The notes under the pieces were generated by a model that was not told the origin of the DNA, searched no databases, and worked only from the letters and a program-made list of their open reading frames with translations. A program made the position numbers and the translations under genes. A stretch of 48,220 nt of DNA. It comes from Comamonadaceae bacterium (GTDB lineage: Bacteria > Pseudomonadota > Gammaproteobacteria > Burkholderiales > Burkholderiaceae_C). Below, in pieces: positions 8,381 through 17,122 of the stretch (the stretch's first letter is position 1; the number at the start of each line of letters is the position of its first letter). The stretch lies in contig CANJPU010000041.1 in the NCBI GenBank assembly GCA_947476285.1, positions 1-48,220 on the forward strand, given 5' to 3'.

Positions 8381-9166
8381 TCAGTCTACGGAGCGCGGCG
8401 CGGGGCCATCGTATTCGATGTCCTCGGGCGATGCAATTTTTCGCCATCCCCTCTCTCGGGTGGCCTCTTCCATTGCATGAGCGGCCAGGCCTGCGGCCCG
8501 GGGAACGAAGATGAACGCACGGCCCAGGCGCCAGTTGAAGCCGAGGTCTGACGCAAGCGCCGCAATCACACCATCGATGTTCAGGGGCAGCGACTTTCCG
8601 CTGGCAACCTGTATGGCATCAGAGATGGCCAGCGCGATCTCCAGATGCGGCCCCGCGAGCCCAAGCTCGTTGGCCACGCCCACCAGCGCATCCACTCGCC
8701 CGTCACCCTTTGGATGCAAAGGATGGCCATAGCCCTCCAGACGCTCGCCCGCCTGCCGAAGCGCTTGCACTATCTGCGTGGCTTTGTCGCGCAGGGGAAG
8801 CTGATCACGACGCGCCTCGCCCACCCATTCTTCCAGCCTGCGGGACAGTTCCTGTCCGGCGCCACCATGAATGTCGCCGATGGTGAGAATGCCCGCAGCG
8901 ACGCTAGCCTGTAGCGGCACGCCCGATGCAGACACGATGCGCGTGACCGCTGACGAAGCAACGATCGAATGGTCAATCGCCGCAATCAGCATGGCGTTGA
9001 GCAGTTTCGCTTCAGCGGGCTTGGGCATGCGTTGCTGGTACAAAACAAACAGTGATCCCGCAAAGTCAAGCTTGCGTATCAGGTCTTCATGTTTGTAGCC
9101 AGCGATCTCCACGCTCTCTGAACTGAAACGGGAGATGGCTGTGCGCCAGGGCTTCTTCTGTGTCAT
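8381..9166 (-). CDS. Citryl-CoA lyase-like protein, short citrate-synthase fold
   Basis: The 261-residue protein is a shortened citrate-synthase-fold enzyme of the type annotated as citryl-CoA lyase. The three catalytic positions of citrate synthase can be matched: His100 in GDIHGGAG, His148 in GYGHPLH and Asp198 in NIDGVIAAL. The family's longer N-terminal half is reduced. The likely reaction is cleavage (or reverse condensation) of a citryl-CoA-like thioester to acetyl-CoA and a 2-oxoacid. A good ribosome site (AAGGATAAACA) precedes the ATG. It sits four bases after a CaiB/BaiF CoA-transferase, which could make the CoA ester, and before two Bug binding proteins. The exact substrate (citrate, methylcitrate or another hydroxy acid) is inferred only in outline. 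Confidence 0.8.
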   Translation of the reverse strand: MTQKKPWRTAISRFSSESVEIAGYKHEDLIRKLDFAGSLFVLYQQRMPKPAEAKLLNAMLIAAIDHSIVASSAVTRIVSASGVPLQASVAAGILTIGDIHGGAGQELSRRLEEWVGEARRDQLPLRDKATQIVQALRQAGERLEGYGHPLHPKGDGRVDALVGVANELGLAGPHLEIALAISDAIQVASGKSLPLNIDGVIAALASDLGFNWRLGRAFIFVPRAAGLAAHAMEEATRERGWRKIASPEDIEYDGPAPRSVD

Positions 9167-9169
9167 TGT

Positions 9170-10378
9170 TTATCCTTGCTTTAGTGGGTTGTCTGAAGAA
9201 CGGATCAATTCCGACATGATGTCTTGTCGGTGCTGGTCAAGGGCCGGTGGTGGTAGGTTCGATGTGAGGGCCTTCCCGTCAAAACGAACGGGGGCCCGCA
9301 GCATTTTGAAGCCGTCGATCTGTGGATGCGCCATTGGCACGATCATGCCGAGACTTTTGGTCTGTGGATGTGCAAGAACTTCGTCTACCGAGAGAACGCT
9401 TGAGTTTGATGTCTTGGCCGCATCCAGGCGCTGCGCCCACTGCGCCCGCGTCGCAGTGACAAATACCTCTTCAAGCAGCGGGATCAAGGTTTTCTGATGA
9501 CGCGTGCGATCCAAGTTGGTGGCGTAGCGTGGATCGTCTCGCAATTGCGGTTTGCCTATGGCCTCGCACAGCCGCTGCCACATGGGCTCGTTGCTGCAGG
9601 CGACCACCATCCAGCCATCGCTGGCGCGGAAGGATTGATTGGGCACCGTGATGCTTGCGCCCTGCTCTTTATCATGAACCTGTGGCGGCGCAAAGTGACT
9701 GGTGGCGAAGTAGCTCAGCATCGAAATGCCACACTCGAAAAGTGAGGTGGTGATGTGCGCGCCCTTGTGTGTGCGCGAGCGCTCGTGAATGGCCGCAATG
9801 ATGGCGACCGCCGCATTCAGACCGGTGAACATGTCCACCATCGCCGGTACTACTTTTTGCGGCCGACCATCCTCTTGCTGGTTTAGGCTCATCACGCCGG
9901 TGGAGGCCTGCGCCACAAGGTCGTTGGCACCGGCATGGGCAAGCGGCCCGTCCTGGCCGAATCCAGAGATACTGCAATACACCAGACCCGGGTTGGAGGC
10001 ATGCACCGCATCAAAGCCCAATCCGAGCTTGTCCATCACGCCGGGGCGAAAGTTTTCGATGAGCACATCACATTGGCCAATGAGCTGCCACGCCAAGCGA
10101 CGGTCCGCCTCATCGTCGAGGTCCAGGGCAATGCTACGCTTGCCGCGGTTGAATGAGAGGTACATGGTGCCAGTGCCGTGCCACAGCGCGGGGAACGAAT
10201 ACTGGCGCGCATCGTCGCCCAGGCCCTTTCTCTCCACCTTGATCACATCCGCACCCAGGTCGGCCAGGTACTGCGCGCAAAACGGCCCGGCAATGATGCG
10301 GCTGAAATCGAGCACGCGAATGCCATGCAGCGGACATGGCTGGGCGAGTGCCTGACTGGGTGGAGTGCTTGAATCCAA
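9170..10378 (-). CDS. CaiB/BaiF-family (type III) CoA-transferase
   Basis: A standard-order member of the type III CoA-transferase family, 402 residues. The N-terminal signature GIRVLDFSRIIAGP is at residues 19–32 with LADLGADVIKVE after it, and the likely catalytic Asp is Asp153 in GANDLVAQASTG. The enzyme would activate an acid by taking CoA from a donor such as succinyl- or acetyl-CoA through an aspartyl-CoA intermediate. A stop codon lies 12 bases upstream in frame and no ATG precedes the conserved motif, so translation probably starts at TTG 10378, only 15 bases after the regulator's stop. It is the first enzyme gene of the operon and most likely supplies the CoA ester for the citryl-CoA-lyase-like protein. 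Confidence 0.9.
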   Translation of the reverse strand: MDSSTPPSQALAQPCPLHGIRVLDFSRIIAGPFCAQYLADLGADVIKVERKGLGDDARQYSFPALWHGTGTMYLSFNRGKRSIALDLDDEADRRLAWQLIGQCDVLIENFRPGVMDKLGLGFDAVHASNPGLVYCSISGFGQDGPLAHAGANDLVAQASTGVMSLNQQEDGRPQKVVPAMVDMFTGLNAAVAIIAAIHERSRTHKGAHITTSLFECGISMLSYFATSHFAPPQVHDKEQGASITVPNQSFRASDGWMVVACSNEPMWQRLCEAIGKPQLRDDPRYATNLDRTRHQKTLIPLLEEVFVTATRAQWAQRLDAAKTSNSSVLSVDEVLAHPQTKSLGMIVPMAHPQIDGFKMLRAPVRFDGKALTSNLPPPALDQHRQDIMSELIRSSDNPLKQG

Positions 10379-10393
10379 TGGCGTGCGCCGCTA

Positions 10394-11062
10394 TCAGGGC
10401 GTCATGTGGTCGCGCAGCGCGTCAATGGTCGATGCGCAGCCGTTTTGAAGATGCGCCTGGATAGCGGCCTGCAGCGCCTCCAGATCGCGCTCTCTGAGCG
10501 CATGGACGATGGCGATGTTCTCGGCAAGCACCTGAGGTGAGCGCAAATGATTGCGCGCGTTTAGCAGGTAGCCCAGCATCTGGATTCGCTCATGCAGGCC
10601 GACCAGCAGGCTCATCAACAACTCGTTGCCCGAAGCACGCGCGATGCCCAGGTGAAGCTCGCGCGAGACTTTGACAAAATCATCAATGCGGCCCTTCTCC
10701 TGATGCCGCCGAGTCAGCGCGAGCAGCTTTTCAATTCGCACCAGCTCGGTGGCAGTGATCCTTGAAACCGCTGCACGCGCGGCTTCCATCTCCAGCGCCT
10801 GGCGGACAGCGAAAAGGTCGCGGATCTCTTGGGAAGTCAGCTCGCGCACCGCGTAACCCCAACCACCATCTTTGCGCACCAATCCTTCATGCACCAGCCG
10901 GCCCAGCGCTTCGCGCACCGGTGTGCGGCTGGTTTGAATTTCTTCGGCGATGTGGTGCGCATAGATGCGCTCTCTTGGCCGGTATTCGCAGCGCGAAATC
11001 TTCCCCTTCAGGAAGTTGTACGCACGTGCGTGCGCCTCTTCGGGTGGAAACAGGTCACTCAT
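10394..11062 (-). CDS. GntR-family transcriptional regulator with FCD domain
   Basis: A 222-residue regulator of the FadR subfamily. The N-terminal winged helix-turn-helix (about residues 10–75) has the typical recognition helix SRTPVREALGRLVHEGLV. The C-terminal all-helical FCD ligand domain shows the metal-binding pattern: an Asp in DDFVKVSRELHLGIA with a His, a His in AIVHALRERD and a His in AHLQNG. Such proteins usually sense a carboxylic acid, often the substrate of the operon they lead. It is first in the operon with the CoA-transferases, lyase and Bug proteins. The start at 11062 lies on a perfect inverted repeat and has no ribosome-binding site; a longer frame upstream is not supported. 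Confidence 0.9.
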   Translation of the reverse strand: MSDLFPPEEAHARAYNFLKGKISRCEYRPRERIYAHHIAEEIQTSRTPVREALGRLVHEGLVRKDGGWGYAVRELTSQEIRDLFAVRQALEMEAARAAVSRITATELVRIEKLLALTRRHQEKGRIDDFVKVSRELHLGIARASGNELLMSLLVGLHERIQMLGYLLNARNHLRSPQVLAENIAIVHALRERDLEALQAAIQAHLQNGCASTIDALRDHMTP

Positions 11063-11091
11063 GAATTCAAATATTCTTAAATTGAATTCAT
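11061..11091 (-). promoter_or_regulatory. Candidate GntR operator: perfect 10-bp inverted repeat over promoter and start codon
   Basis: ATGAATTCAA at 11061–11070 and TTGAATTCAT at 11082–11091 are exact inverted copies separated by 11 bases. One arm overlaps the ATG of the GntR gene. On the minus strand the box AATATT (11070–11075) lies 17 bases downstream of TTGAAA (11093–11098), an acceptable sigma-70 spacing. Binding here would block RNA polymerase, consistent with autoregulation by the GntR protein. Sequence facts are direct; binding is inferred. Confidence 0.55.
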
Positions 11092-11141
11092 TTTTCAAGA
11101 TGGAAGATTCAGGCTCAAGGGGGGAAACCCTGTTCTTGTTC

Positions 11142-11214
11142 GGTCCTGTTGAAGCAAGGCAAGAGACCAGAAGTCCACCGCCACTTCCTGTCAAAAATAT
11201 GGGGGCAACTGCCG
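11142..11214. repeat. Diverged partial copy of the 113-bp repeat, opposite orientation
   Basis: Read on the plus strand, the stretch with GTCCACCGCCACTTCCTG and ending GGGGCAACTGCCG matches, with substitutions and one or two gaps, the reverse complement of the neighbouring 113-bp element (GTCCACGGGCACTTCCTG ... CGGTCAACTGCCG). It therefore forms a loose inverted pair with the element at 11227–11339. Similarity was judged by eye. Confidence 0.45.
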
Positions 11215-11226
11215 GTGAGGTTCAAC

Positions 11227-11339
11227 CTAGAAACGGCAGTTGACCGCTTGTTTTCAGCAGGAAGTGCCCGTGGACATTGAGTTTTTTGGCTTTGAAGTTC
11301 CTCACCGATTGGGTGAGCGCGTCCAACTGCCGTTTCTAG
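11227..11339. repeat. 113-bp element with perfect 16-bp terminal inverted repeats (copy 1)
   Basis: The ends are CTAGAAACGGCAGTTG (11227–11242) and its exact reverse complement CAACTGCCGTTTCTAG (11324–11339). The inverted match extends outwards with one mismatch (TTCAAC on the left, GTTCAA on the right). The interior has no coding capacity. A near-identical copy in reverse orientation lies at 40873–40987. It sits two bases from the stop of the DinB-family gene. It resembles a MITE-like or REP-type intergenic repeat. Together with the operator and a diverged half copy it fills the 280-base gene-free stretch 11063–11341. Confidence 0.8.
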
Positions 11340-11341
11340 GT

Positions 11342-11875
11342 TCAAACCAGTGCCAGCAAGTCTGTCACCCCTGGATCTGCCCCCGCCTGCGACAGCAAGG
11401 TGGTGACCTGCCCGCGATGATGGGTCTGGTGGTTGAAAAAATGCGTCAGCGCCTGCCAGGCAGGATGTTCTCTCTGGACTCCTGCTCTGTTGGCGTAGCG
11501 CATGGTGAGCCCAGGGAAATCAGCCGGCATCTCGAGCGTCCATTGTTCAATGGCGGCGTCGAGCCGTTCTCGCTGGCTTGACAGCGAATTCCAGTCAGGA
11601 TGTGGTTCAGTGCCGGCCCCGCTGTCACACGGAAAACTCAGCAGTTGCGCATTCAGAGGGGGGAAGGACACACCTTGAGCCGCGAAGCGAGTGAGCCACA
11701 CCTGATCAGCCCAGACCAAGTGCTTCAGCGTCCTGTGAATGGATCCGAAGAAAGCACCTCGGTCTCGCCTTCGGTCCTCTTCGGAGAGCTTGCCGCTGAC
11801 CGCATACAAGCGCTGGTTGAACCAGCGGTTGTAGCGGGCCAGGAATTGGTATTGTTGAGTTAATGCGCTGTCCAT
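11342..11875 (-). CDS. DinB-family four-helix-bundle protein
   Basis: A 177-residue protein of the DinB/YfiT-like superfamily. It begins ALTQQYQFLARYNRWFNQRLYAV (first helix with the aromatic NRW pattern), carries HLVWADQVWLTRF in the second helix, and HFFNHQTHHRGQVTTLLSQ near the C-terminus, where NHQTHHRGQ is the family's metal-binding signature; a first His lies in RTLKHLVWAD. Members act as metal-dependent thiol-using transferases or are of unknown function. The start at 11875 follows the family N-terminus; 11884 is a possible alternative. It is the last gene after the hyuA–hyuB fusion with a 31-base gap and may be co-transcribed, but its role there is unclear. Confidence 0.88.
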   Translation of the reverse strand: MDSALTQQYQFLARYNRWFNQRLYAVSGKLSEEDRRRDRGAFFGSIHRTLKHLVWADQVWLTRFAAQGVSFPPLNAQLLSFPCDSGAGTEPHPDWNSLSSQRERLDAAIEQWTLEMPADFPGLTMRYANRAGVQREHPAWQALTHFFNHQTHHRGQVTTLLSQAGADPGVTDLLALV

Positions 11876-11906
11876 GCAGCGCATTTTGCCTGCGTTTAAC
11901 CTGGGT

Positions 11907-14900
11907 TTAAAGCTTGCCGTAGCCGCCACCGCCTGGCGTGTGGATCTCGAAAACGTCACCGGGCTGCATCTCTACCTGCCCGATATGCCCAAGGTCTTCC
12001 ACCGAGCCATCATGGCGAACGACGCGATTGATGCCCACCTGTCCAGGTGATCCGCCTGCCATACCAAACGCGCCATGAATGCGGCCGTTGGACAAGATGC
12101 TGGCAGTCATTTGCTCCAAAAAGCGGACTTGGCGCACGCCGCCATTTCCACCGGTCCACTGGCCAGCGCCGCCCGAGCCGGCACGGATCTGATAGCTGTC
12201 CAGTCGAACAGGGAAACGGAACTCCAGCACCTCTGGATCGGTCAGGCGGGAGTTGGTCATGTGGGTCTGAACCACGCTTGTGCCATTGAAGCCCTTGCCT
12301 GCTCCGCTTCCACCTGAGATGGTTTCGTAATACTGGTGCCGCTCGTTTCCGAAGGTGAAGTTGTTCATCGTGCACTGGCTTGCCGCCATGACGCCAAGCG
12401 CACCATAGAGCGCATTGGTGATGCAACTGGAGGTCTCGACATTGCCCGCAACCACCGAAGCAGGTGGGTTCGGGTTGAGCATGGACCCCGCAGGAATGAT
12501 GACCTTCAGCGGTTTCAGGCAACCTGCATTGAGCGGAATGTCGTCATCGACCAGCGTGCGGAACACGTACAAGACAGCCGCCATGCACACCGCCGTGGGT
12601 GCGTTGAAATTATTGAGCTGCTGGGGGGAAGTGCCGGTGAAATCGATCTCGGCGCTTCGAGCCTTCGCATCGACGCGGATAGCCACCTTGATCTGCGCGC
12701 CATTGTCCAGAGGCAGGGTGAATTCACCGTCTTGTAGCTTTGTGATGACCCGCCGCACCGACTCCTCGGCATTCGCCTGCACATGACCCATATAGGCCTG
12801 CACCACGTCCAGGCTGAATTGATCGACCATCTTGCGCAGCTCCTGGACGCCTTTTTCGTTGGCGGCGATCTGGGCCTTGAGGTCAGCCATGTTCTGCTCG
12901 GGGTTACGGCTGGGATACGCTCCGCTACGCAGGCGCGCGAGCATGTCGGCCTCACACAATGCCCCGCGGTCAACAAGCTTGACATTATTGAGTTGGACGC
13001 CCTCTTCTTCAATGCGGGTCGAGAACGGCGGCATTGATCCCGGAGTGGTACCGCCGATATCGGCATGGTGCCCACGAGAACCCACATAGAACAGGGGTCT
13101 GTCAGTGCCAGGCGCACCCAGATAGACCGGTGTAATCACTGTCACGTCTGGAAGGTGGGTGCCACCGTGGTATGGATCGTTCAGCACATACACGTCGCCC
13201 GGCGACATGCGCCCGGCGTTTTCGCGAATCACCGTCTTGATGCTCTCACCCATGGAGCCCAGGTGCACTGGCATGTGCGGGGCGTTGGCGATAAGGCTGC
13301 CTTCTGCGTCGAACAGAGCGCAGGAAAAGTCCAGCCGCTCCTTGATGTTCACCGAGTAGGCCGTGTTCTGAAGCTGCAAGCCCATCTGCTCGGCAATGTT
13401 CATGAACAGGTTGTTGAACACCTCAAGCAGCACCGGATCAACCGTCGTGCCCACGGCATACGTCACCTTGCGAGCAACGCGACGATCAATCACGATGTGG
13501 TCCAGGGCGGTGAGTTCCGCCTCCCAGCCAGGTTCAACCACTGTGGTCGCGTTCTTCTCGGCGATGATGGCGGGGCCAGGGATCACGTCACCCGCCCGCA
13601 TGTCCTCGCGCACAACCAAGGCGGCGTCGTGCCACTGACCACCCGAATACATGCGGACAGTTTCGCGGCGAGGCACATCACGACGTTCATTGAGCTGCTG
13701 TCGCGGCTCTTGCGGCGCGTCGCCACCCACCACCGCCTCCACCGACACGGCCTCGACCATCATGCCCTTGCCAGCCATCAGAAATGCAAAGCGCTGCTTG
13801 TATGCAGCCTCAAAGCCCGCGGTGATGGTCTGCAGATCACCAAAAGGCACAACCAGAGCCGAGTCGCTGCCCTCGTAGCGAACATGAACACGGCGATGCA
13901 CCTGCACCTCCCCGACGTTGACCTGCTGGCGCTGCAACTCGCCCTGCGCGTTGGCTGCAAGCACTTCAAGGCGCCCTGCAACCTGCGCCAATGAATGCTG
14001 AGCCAGAGGCAGCTCAATCGCTTGCTCGCGTATCACGTTCTGATCGGCAAGCCCCATGCCGTAAGCCGACAACACGCCAGCCAGCGGGTGCACAAACACC
14101 CGCGTCATCCCCAGAGCGTCGGCCACCAGACAGGCATGCTGACCGCCGGCACCACCAAAGCACTGCAGTGTGTAGCGCGTCACGTCGTAGCCACGGGCAA
14201 CTGAAATCTTCTTGATCGCGTTGGCCATCTGCTGAACTGCGATGCTGATGAAACCTTCTGCCACTTCCTCTGCCGCCCGGCCAGTTTGCTGCGCGAGTGT
14301 GCCGAACAGGTCCGCCACAGCTTCGTGGCTGAGCGACTCGTCGGCCTTGGGGCCGAACACTTTGGGAAAGTAACGAGGCTGGATTTTGCCGAGCATGACG
14401 TTGGCATCGGTCACGGCCAGCGGACCCCCACGACGGTAACTTGCGGGGCCAGGGTTTGCACCGGCGCTCTCGGGTCCGACGCGGAATCGCGCACCGTCAA
14501 ATTCCAGAATGGAGCCGCCGCCGGCAGCCACGGTGTGAATGCTCATCATGGGAGCGCGCATGCGCACGCCGGCAACCTGGGTCTCAAACTCCCGCTCAAA
14601 TTCACCTGCATAGTGGGACACGTCGGTCGAAGTGCCGCCCATGTCGAACCCGATGACTTTCTCGTGGCCACCCAATTTGGCGGTACGTGCCATGCCCACA
14701 ATTCCGCCAGCAGGACCGGACAGGATCGCGTCCTTGCCTTGAAACGCGCCGGCGTCGGTCAAGCCACCCGAGGACTGCATGAAGAACAATTTAACGCCAG
14801 GCATCTCCGATGCAACCTGTGCAACATAGCGGCGCAAAATGGGTGACAGGTAGGCGTCGACCACGGTGGTGTCACCGCGGCTGACGAACTTCATCATTGG

Positions 14901-15512
14901 GCTGGTTTCGTGGGAGCTGCTGATCTGCGTAAAGCCCACTTCCTTGGCGATGCGTTTGGCAGCGACTTCGTGATCGGTGTAGCGATACCCGTGCATGAAC
15001 ACAATGGCCACGCTGCGCAGGCCGCGAGCCCATGCGGCCTGCAGATCCGAGCGCAAGGCCTGCTCGTCCATTGCCTGCACGAGTTCTCCAGTGGCACCCA
15101 GGCGTTCGGCAGCCTCGATCACCTCGCTGTACAGCAATTCGGGCAGGACAATATTGCGGTCAAACAGGCGCGGTCGGTTTTGATAGGCAATGCGAAGCGC
15201 ATCTCGGAAGCCCCGTGTAGTGACAAGCAAAGTCCGCTCGCCCTTGCGTTCGAGCAAGGCGTTGGTTGCAACCGTTGTGCCCATCTTTACGCAGTCGACC
15301 AAATCCGGCGTGACAGGCTGGCCAGCCTTCAGGCCGAGCAGGTACCGAATGCCTGCAACGGCCGCATCCTTGTATTGCTCAGGGTTCTCCGAAAGCAGCT
15401 TGTGCGTAGCCAATGAGCCGTCAGGCCGCTTGGCCACAATGTCAGTGAATGTGCCGCCCCGGTCGATCCAGAACTGCCAGCGGTTAGCCAAGGGTGAGGT
15501 TGCCATATTCAT
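11907..15512 (-). CDS. HyuA–HyuB fusion protein, 5-oxoprolinase-like
   Basis: A 1201-residue protein joining both halves of the hydantoinase/oxoprolinase family. The N-terminal half (to about residue 690) is HyuA-like: [18 protein letters not shown] with [19 protein letters not shown], a signature typical of ATP-dependent 5-oxoprolinases, and [16 protein letters not shown]. The second half from [20 protein letters not shown] is HyuB-like, with [25 protein letters not shown] and the Gly-rich C-terminal [10 protein letters not shown]. The family opens lactam or hydantoin rings with ATP. The length is close to single-chain eukaryotic 5-oxoprolinase (about 1290). The start is ATG 15512 or 15506; the frame further upstream has only a TTG. 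It follows the D-glutamate-cyclase-like gene and a liv transporter. The substrate could be 5-oxoproline, a hydantoin or another cyclic amide. Confidence 0.88.
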   Translation of the reverse strand: MNMATSPLANRWQFWIDRGGTFTDIVAKRPDGSLATHKLLSENPEQYKDAAVAGIRYLLGLKAGQPVTPDLVDCVKMGTTVATNALLERKGERTLLVTTRGFRDALRIAYQNRPRLFDRNIVLPELLYSEVIEAAERLGATGELVQAMDEQALRSDLQAAWARGLRSVAIVFMHGYRYTDHEVAAKRIAKEVGFTQISSSHETSPMMKFVSRGDTTVVDAYLSPILRRYVAQVASEMPGVKLFFMQSSGGLTDAGAFQGKDAILSGPAGGIVGMARTAKLGGHEKVIGFDMGGTSTDVSHYAGEFEREFETQVAGVRMRAPMMSIHTVAAGGGSILEFDGARFRVGPESAGANPGPASYRRGGPLAVTDANVMLGKIQPRYFPKVFGPKADESLSHEAVADLFGTLAQQTGRAAEEVAEGFISIAVQQMANAIKKISVARGYDVTRYTLQCFGGAGGQHACLVADALGMTRVFVHPLAGVLSAYGMGLADQNVIREQAIELPLAQHSLAQVAGRLEVLAANAQGELQRQQVNVGEVQVHRRVHVRYEGSDSALVVPFGDLQTITAGFEAAYKQRFAFLMAGKGMMVEAVSVEAVVGGDAPQEPRQQLNERRDVPRRETVRMYSGGQWHDAALVVREDMRAGDVIPGPAIIAEKNATTVVEPGWEAELTALDHIVIDRRVARKVTYAVGTTVDPVLLEVFNNLFMNIAEQMGLQLQNTAYSVNIKERLDFSCALFDAEGSLIANAPHMPVHLGSMGESIKTVIRENAGRMSPGDVYVLNDPYHGGTHLPDVTVITPVYLGAPGTDRPLFYVGSRGHHADIGGTTPGSMPPFSTRIEEEGVQLNNVKLVDRGALCEADMLARLRSGAYPSRNPEQNMADLKAQIAANEKGVQELRKMVDQFSLDVVQAYMGHVQANAEESVRRVITKLQDGEFTLPLDNGAQIKVAIRVDAKARSAEIDFTGTSPQQLNNFNAPTAVCMAAVLYVFRTLVDDDIPLNAGCLKPLKVIIPAGSMLNPNPPASVVAGNVETSSCITNALYGALGVMAASQCTMNNFTFGNERHQYYETISGGSGAGKGFNGTSVVQTHMTNSRLTDPEVLEFRFPVRLDSYQIRAGSGGAGQWTGGNGGVRQVRFLEQMTASILSNGRIHGAFGMAGGSPGQVGINRVVRHDGSVEDLGHIGQVEMQPGDVFEIHTPGGGGYGKL

Positions 15513-15618
15513 GTACTCGTCGTTTCTCAAAATCAATCGCGTTGCCTGGAGCGATGGCCAATCCTGTACCGCTTCGGTTGATCAGAATGGCCGTGCCCGC
15601 ATGGCTTGCCCTACGCTC

Positions 15619-16386
15619 CTAGCCCTTCAGATCAGTCACAAACATTTTCCCGGGTGCGTGGGTGATGCAGAACGGCAGGCGGCTCTTCTGGGCAACCCAC
15701 TGAGGCGTGACACCACATGCCCAGAACATGGGCACTTCATCGTCCAGGATGTCCACGGCATCCCCGTACTCAGGCTGCGCAAGATCTCTGATGCCAATCG
15801 TCTTGGGATTGCCGATATGCACGGGAATACCATGCGCAATCGGGAAGCGGGCGGAAATCTCGACCGCTTTGGCAACATCGGAACTCTTGATGGGACGCAT
15901 GGAGACGACCATCTCGCCACTGAAGATGCCTGCGGGTGTACAGGTGATGTTGGTGCGATACATAGACACGTTGCGGCCAAGCGTGACGTGGCGCAGGGCA
16001 ATACCAGCCTCCAGCATTGCTGCTTCAAATGAAAAGCTGCAACCGATGACAAAGCTAACAAAATCATCTTGCCAGATGGAGCCGACTTCATCGCGCTCTT
16101 GTGCGAGCTCACCATTGCGGTACACCCTGTACCCTGGAATGTCAGTGGCAATGTTGGACCCAGGGGCCGAACCCGGCTCAAGCTGACCCGGATTTAGCAC
16201 CTCGATCAGCGGACAGGACTTGGGATTGCGCTGGCAGAACAGTAGAAAATCATAGGCGTGCGCCTTGGGCACGATCATGAGATTTCCCTGCAGGTAACCC
16301 GGTGCGTGCCCGGCGGTCGCGTCCTTAAAGCGACCCTCTCTCGCAGCCTGACGCAGCAGGCCAGGCTCTTTGTATCCGTGATTCAT
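15619..16386 (-). CDS. DUF1445 putative hydro-lyase, D-glutamate cyclase-related
   Basis: The 255-residue protein belongs to the DUF1445/UPF0317 family. Recognisable segments are [38 protein letters not shown] near the N-terminus, [13 protein letters not shown], and VGCSFSFE-like [16 protein letters not shown] in the centre, then [10 protein letters not shown] and the C-terminal [29 protein letters not shown]. Bacterial members are named putative hydro-lyases; the related domain of mammalian DGLUCY converts D-glutamate to 5-oxo-D-proline. It lies directly between livF and the 5-oxoprolinase-like gene, with 21 bases to livF, so a role in making or opening 5-oxoproline is an attractive reading. 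Family is sure, reaction is not. Confidence 0.88.
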   Translation of the reverse strand: MNHGYKEPGLLRQAAREGRFKDATAGHAPGYLQGNLMIVPKAHAYDFLLFCQRNPKSCPLIEVLNPGQLEPGSAPGSNIATDIPGYRVYRNGELAQERDEVGSIWQDDFVSFVIGCSFSFEAAMLEAGIALRHVTLGRNVSMYRTNITCTPAGIFSGEMVVSMRPIKSSDVAKAVEISARFPIAHGIPVHIGNPKTIGIRDLAQPEYGDAVDILDDEVPMFWACGVTPQWVAQKSRLPFCITHAPGKMFVTDLKG

Positions 16387-16407
16387 GTTCAGCCCGCCAC
16401 ACTTGTG

Positions 16408-17118
16408 TTAAAGACCCAGGTACGCCTTCTTGATTTCTTCATTTCCAAGAAGATCGCTTCCGACGCCCTCCATCACGATCCGACCCGTCTGGATGACGTA
16501 GCCGTAGTGAGCGATTCCCAGGGCTTTGTGCAGATTCTGCTCAACCAGCAGGATGGACACGTTACGGGCATTGATCTGCTGAATCACGTCCAGTATCTTG
16601 GTCACGAACTTGGGTGCTACACCCCATGAGGGCTCGTCCAGCATCAGTACCTTTGGCCGCGCCATCAGGCCACGGGCAATCGCCAACATCTGCTGCTCGC
16701 CGCCGCTCATGGTGCCGGCCAACTGTGCCTGCCGCTCCTTCAGAATCGGGAAGAGCGTGCACATTTCTTCGATGCCACTGGCCACTTCATGCTTATCGTT
16801 GCGGGTGAATGCGCCCAGTTCCAGGTTCCGGCGAACAGTGAGGCGCGGAAACAGACGCCGCCCCTCGGGCACCAGAGAGATGCCCAGCGGCACACGCTTG
16901 TGCGCGGGCTTGCCGTGGATCTCTTCGCCATTGAATGTGATGGTTCCAGAATCGACGCTGTTGAGGCCGGCGATGGCTCTCAATGTGGTCGACTTGCCGT
17001 TGCCATTGCCGCCCACCAGCGCAATGATCTTGCCCTCGGGAACTGTCAGACTGACGTCCGACACGGCCAGCACATCGTCATAGCTGACCTTGATATTCTT
17101 GATTTCAAGAGTTGGCAT
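16408..17118 (-). CDS. livF: Branched-chain-type ABC transporter ATPase LivF
   Basis: Cytoplasmic ATPase of a HAAT-family amino-acid importer, 236 residues. Walker A is GGNGNGKST at residues 36–44, the signature is MSGGEQQMLAIARGL, and Walker B is KVLMLDEPSWGVAPKFV, the SxGLAP-like D-loop region typical of LivF. The C-terminus GNEEIKKAYLGL is the family ending. It is last of the five liv genes, four bases after livG. In this context it probably serves an amino-acid-related compound consumed by the downstream DUF1445 and oxoprolinase-like enzymes rather than leucine itself. Confidence 0.95.
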   Translation of the reverse strand: MPTLEIKNIKVSYDDVLAVSDVSLTVPEGKIIALVGGNGNGKSTTLRAIAGLNSVDSGTITFNGEEIHGKPAHKRVPLGISLVPEGRRLFPRLTVRRNLELGAFTRNDKHEVASGIEEMCTLFPILKERQAQLAGTMSGGEQQMLAIARGLMARPKVLMLDEPSWGVAPKFVTKILDVIQQINARNVSILLVEQNLHKALGIAHYGYVIQTGRIVMEGVGSDLLGNEEIKKAYLGL

Positions 17119-17122
17119 TTGA

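Noticed and set aside
13065..13994. Open frame of 309 codons on the plus strand
   Set aside because: It is antisense to the hyuA–hyuB fusion; the His/Arg/Val-rich composition is that of a shadow frame.
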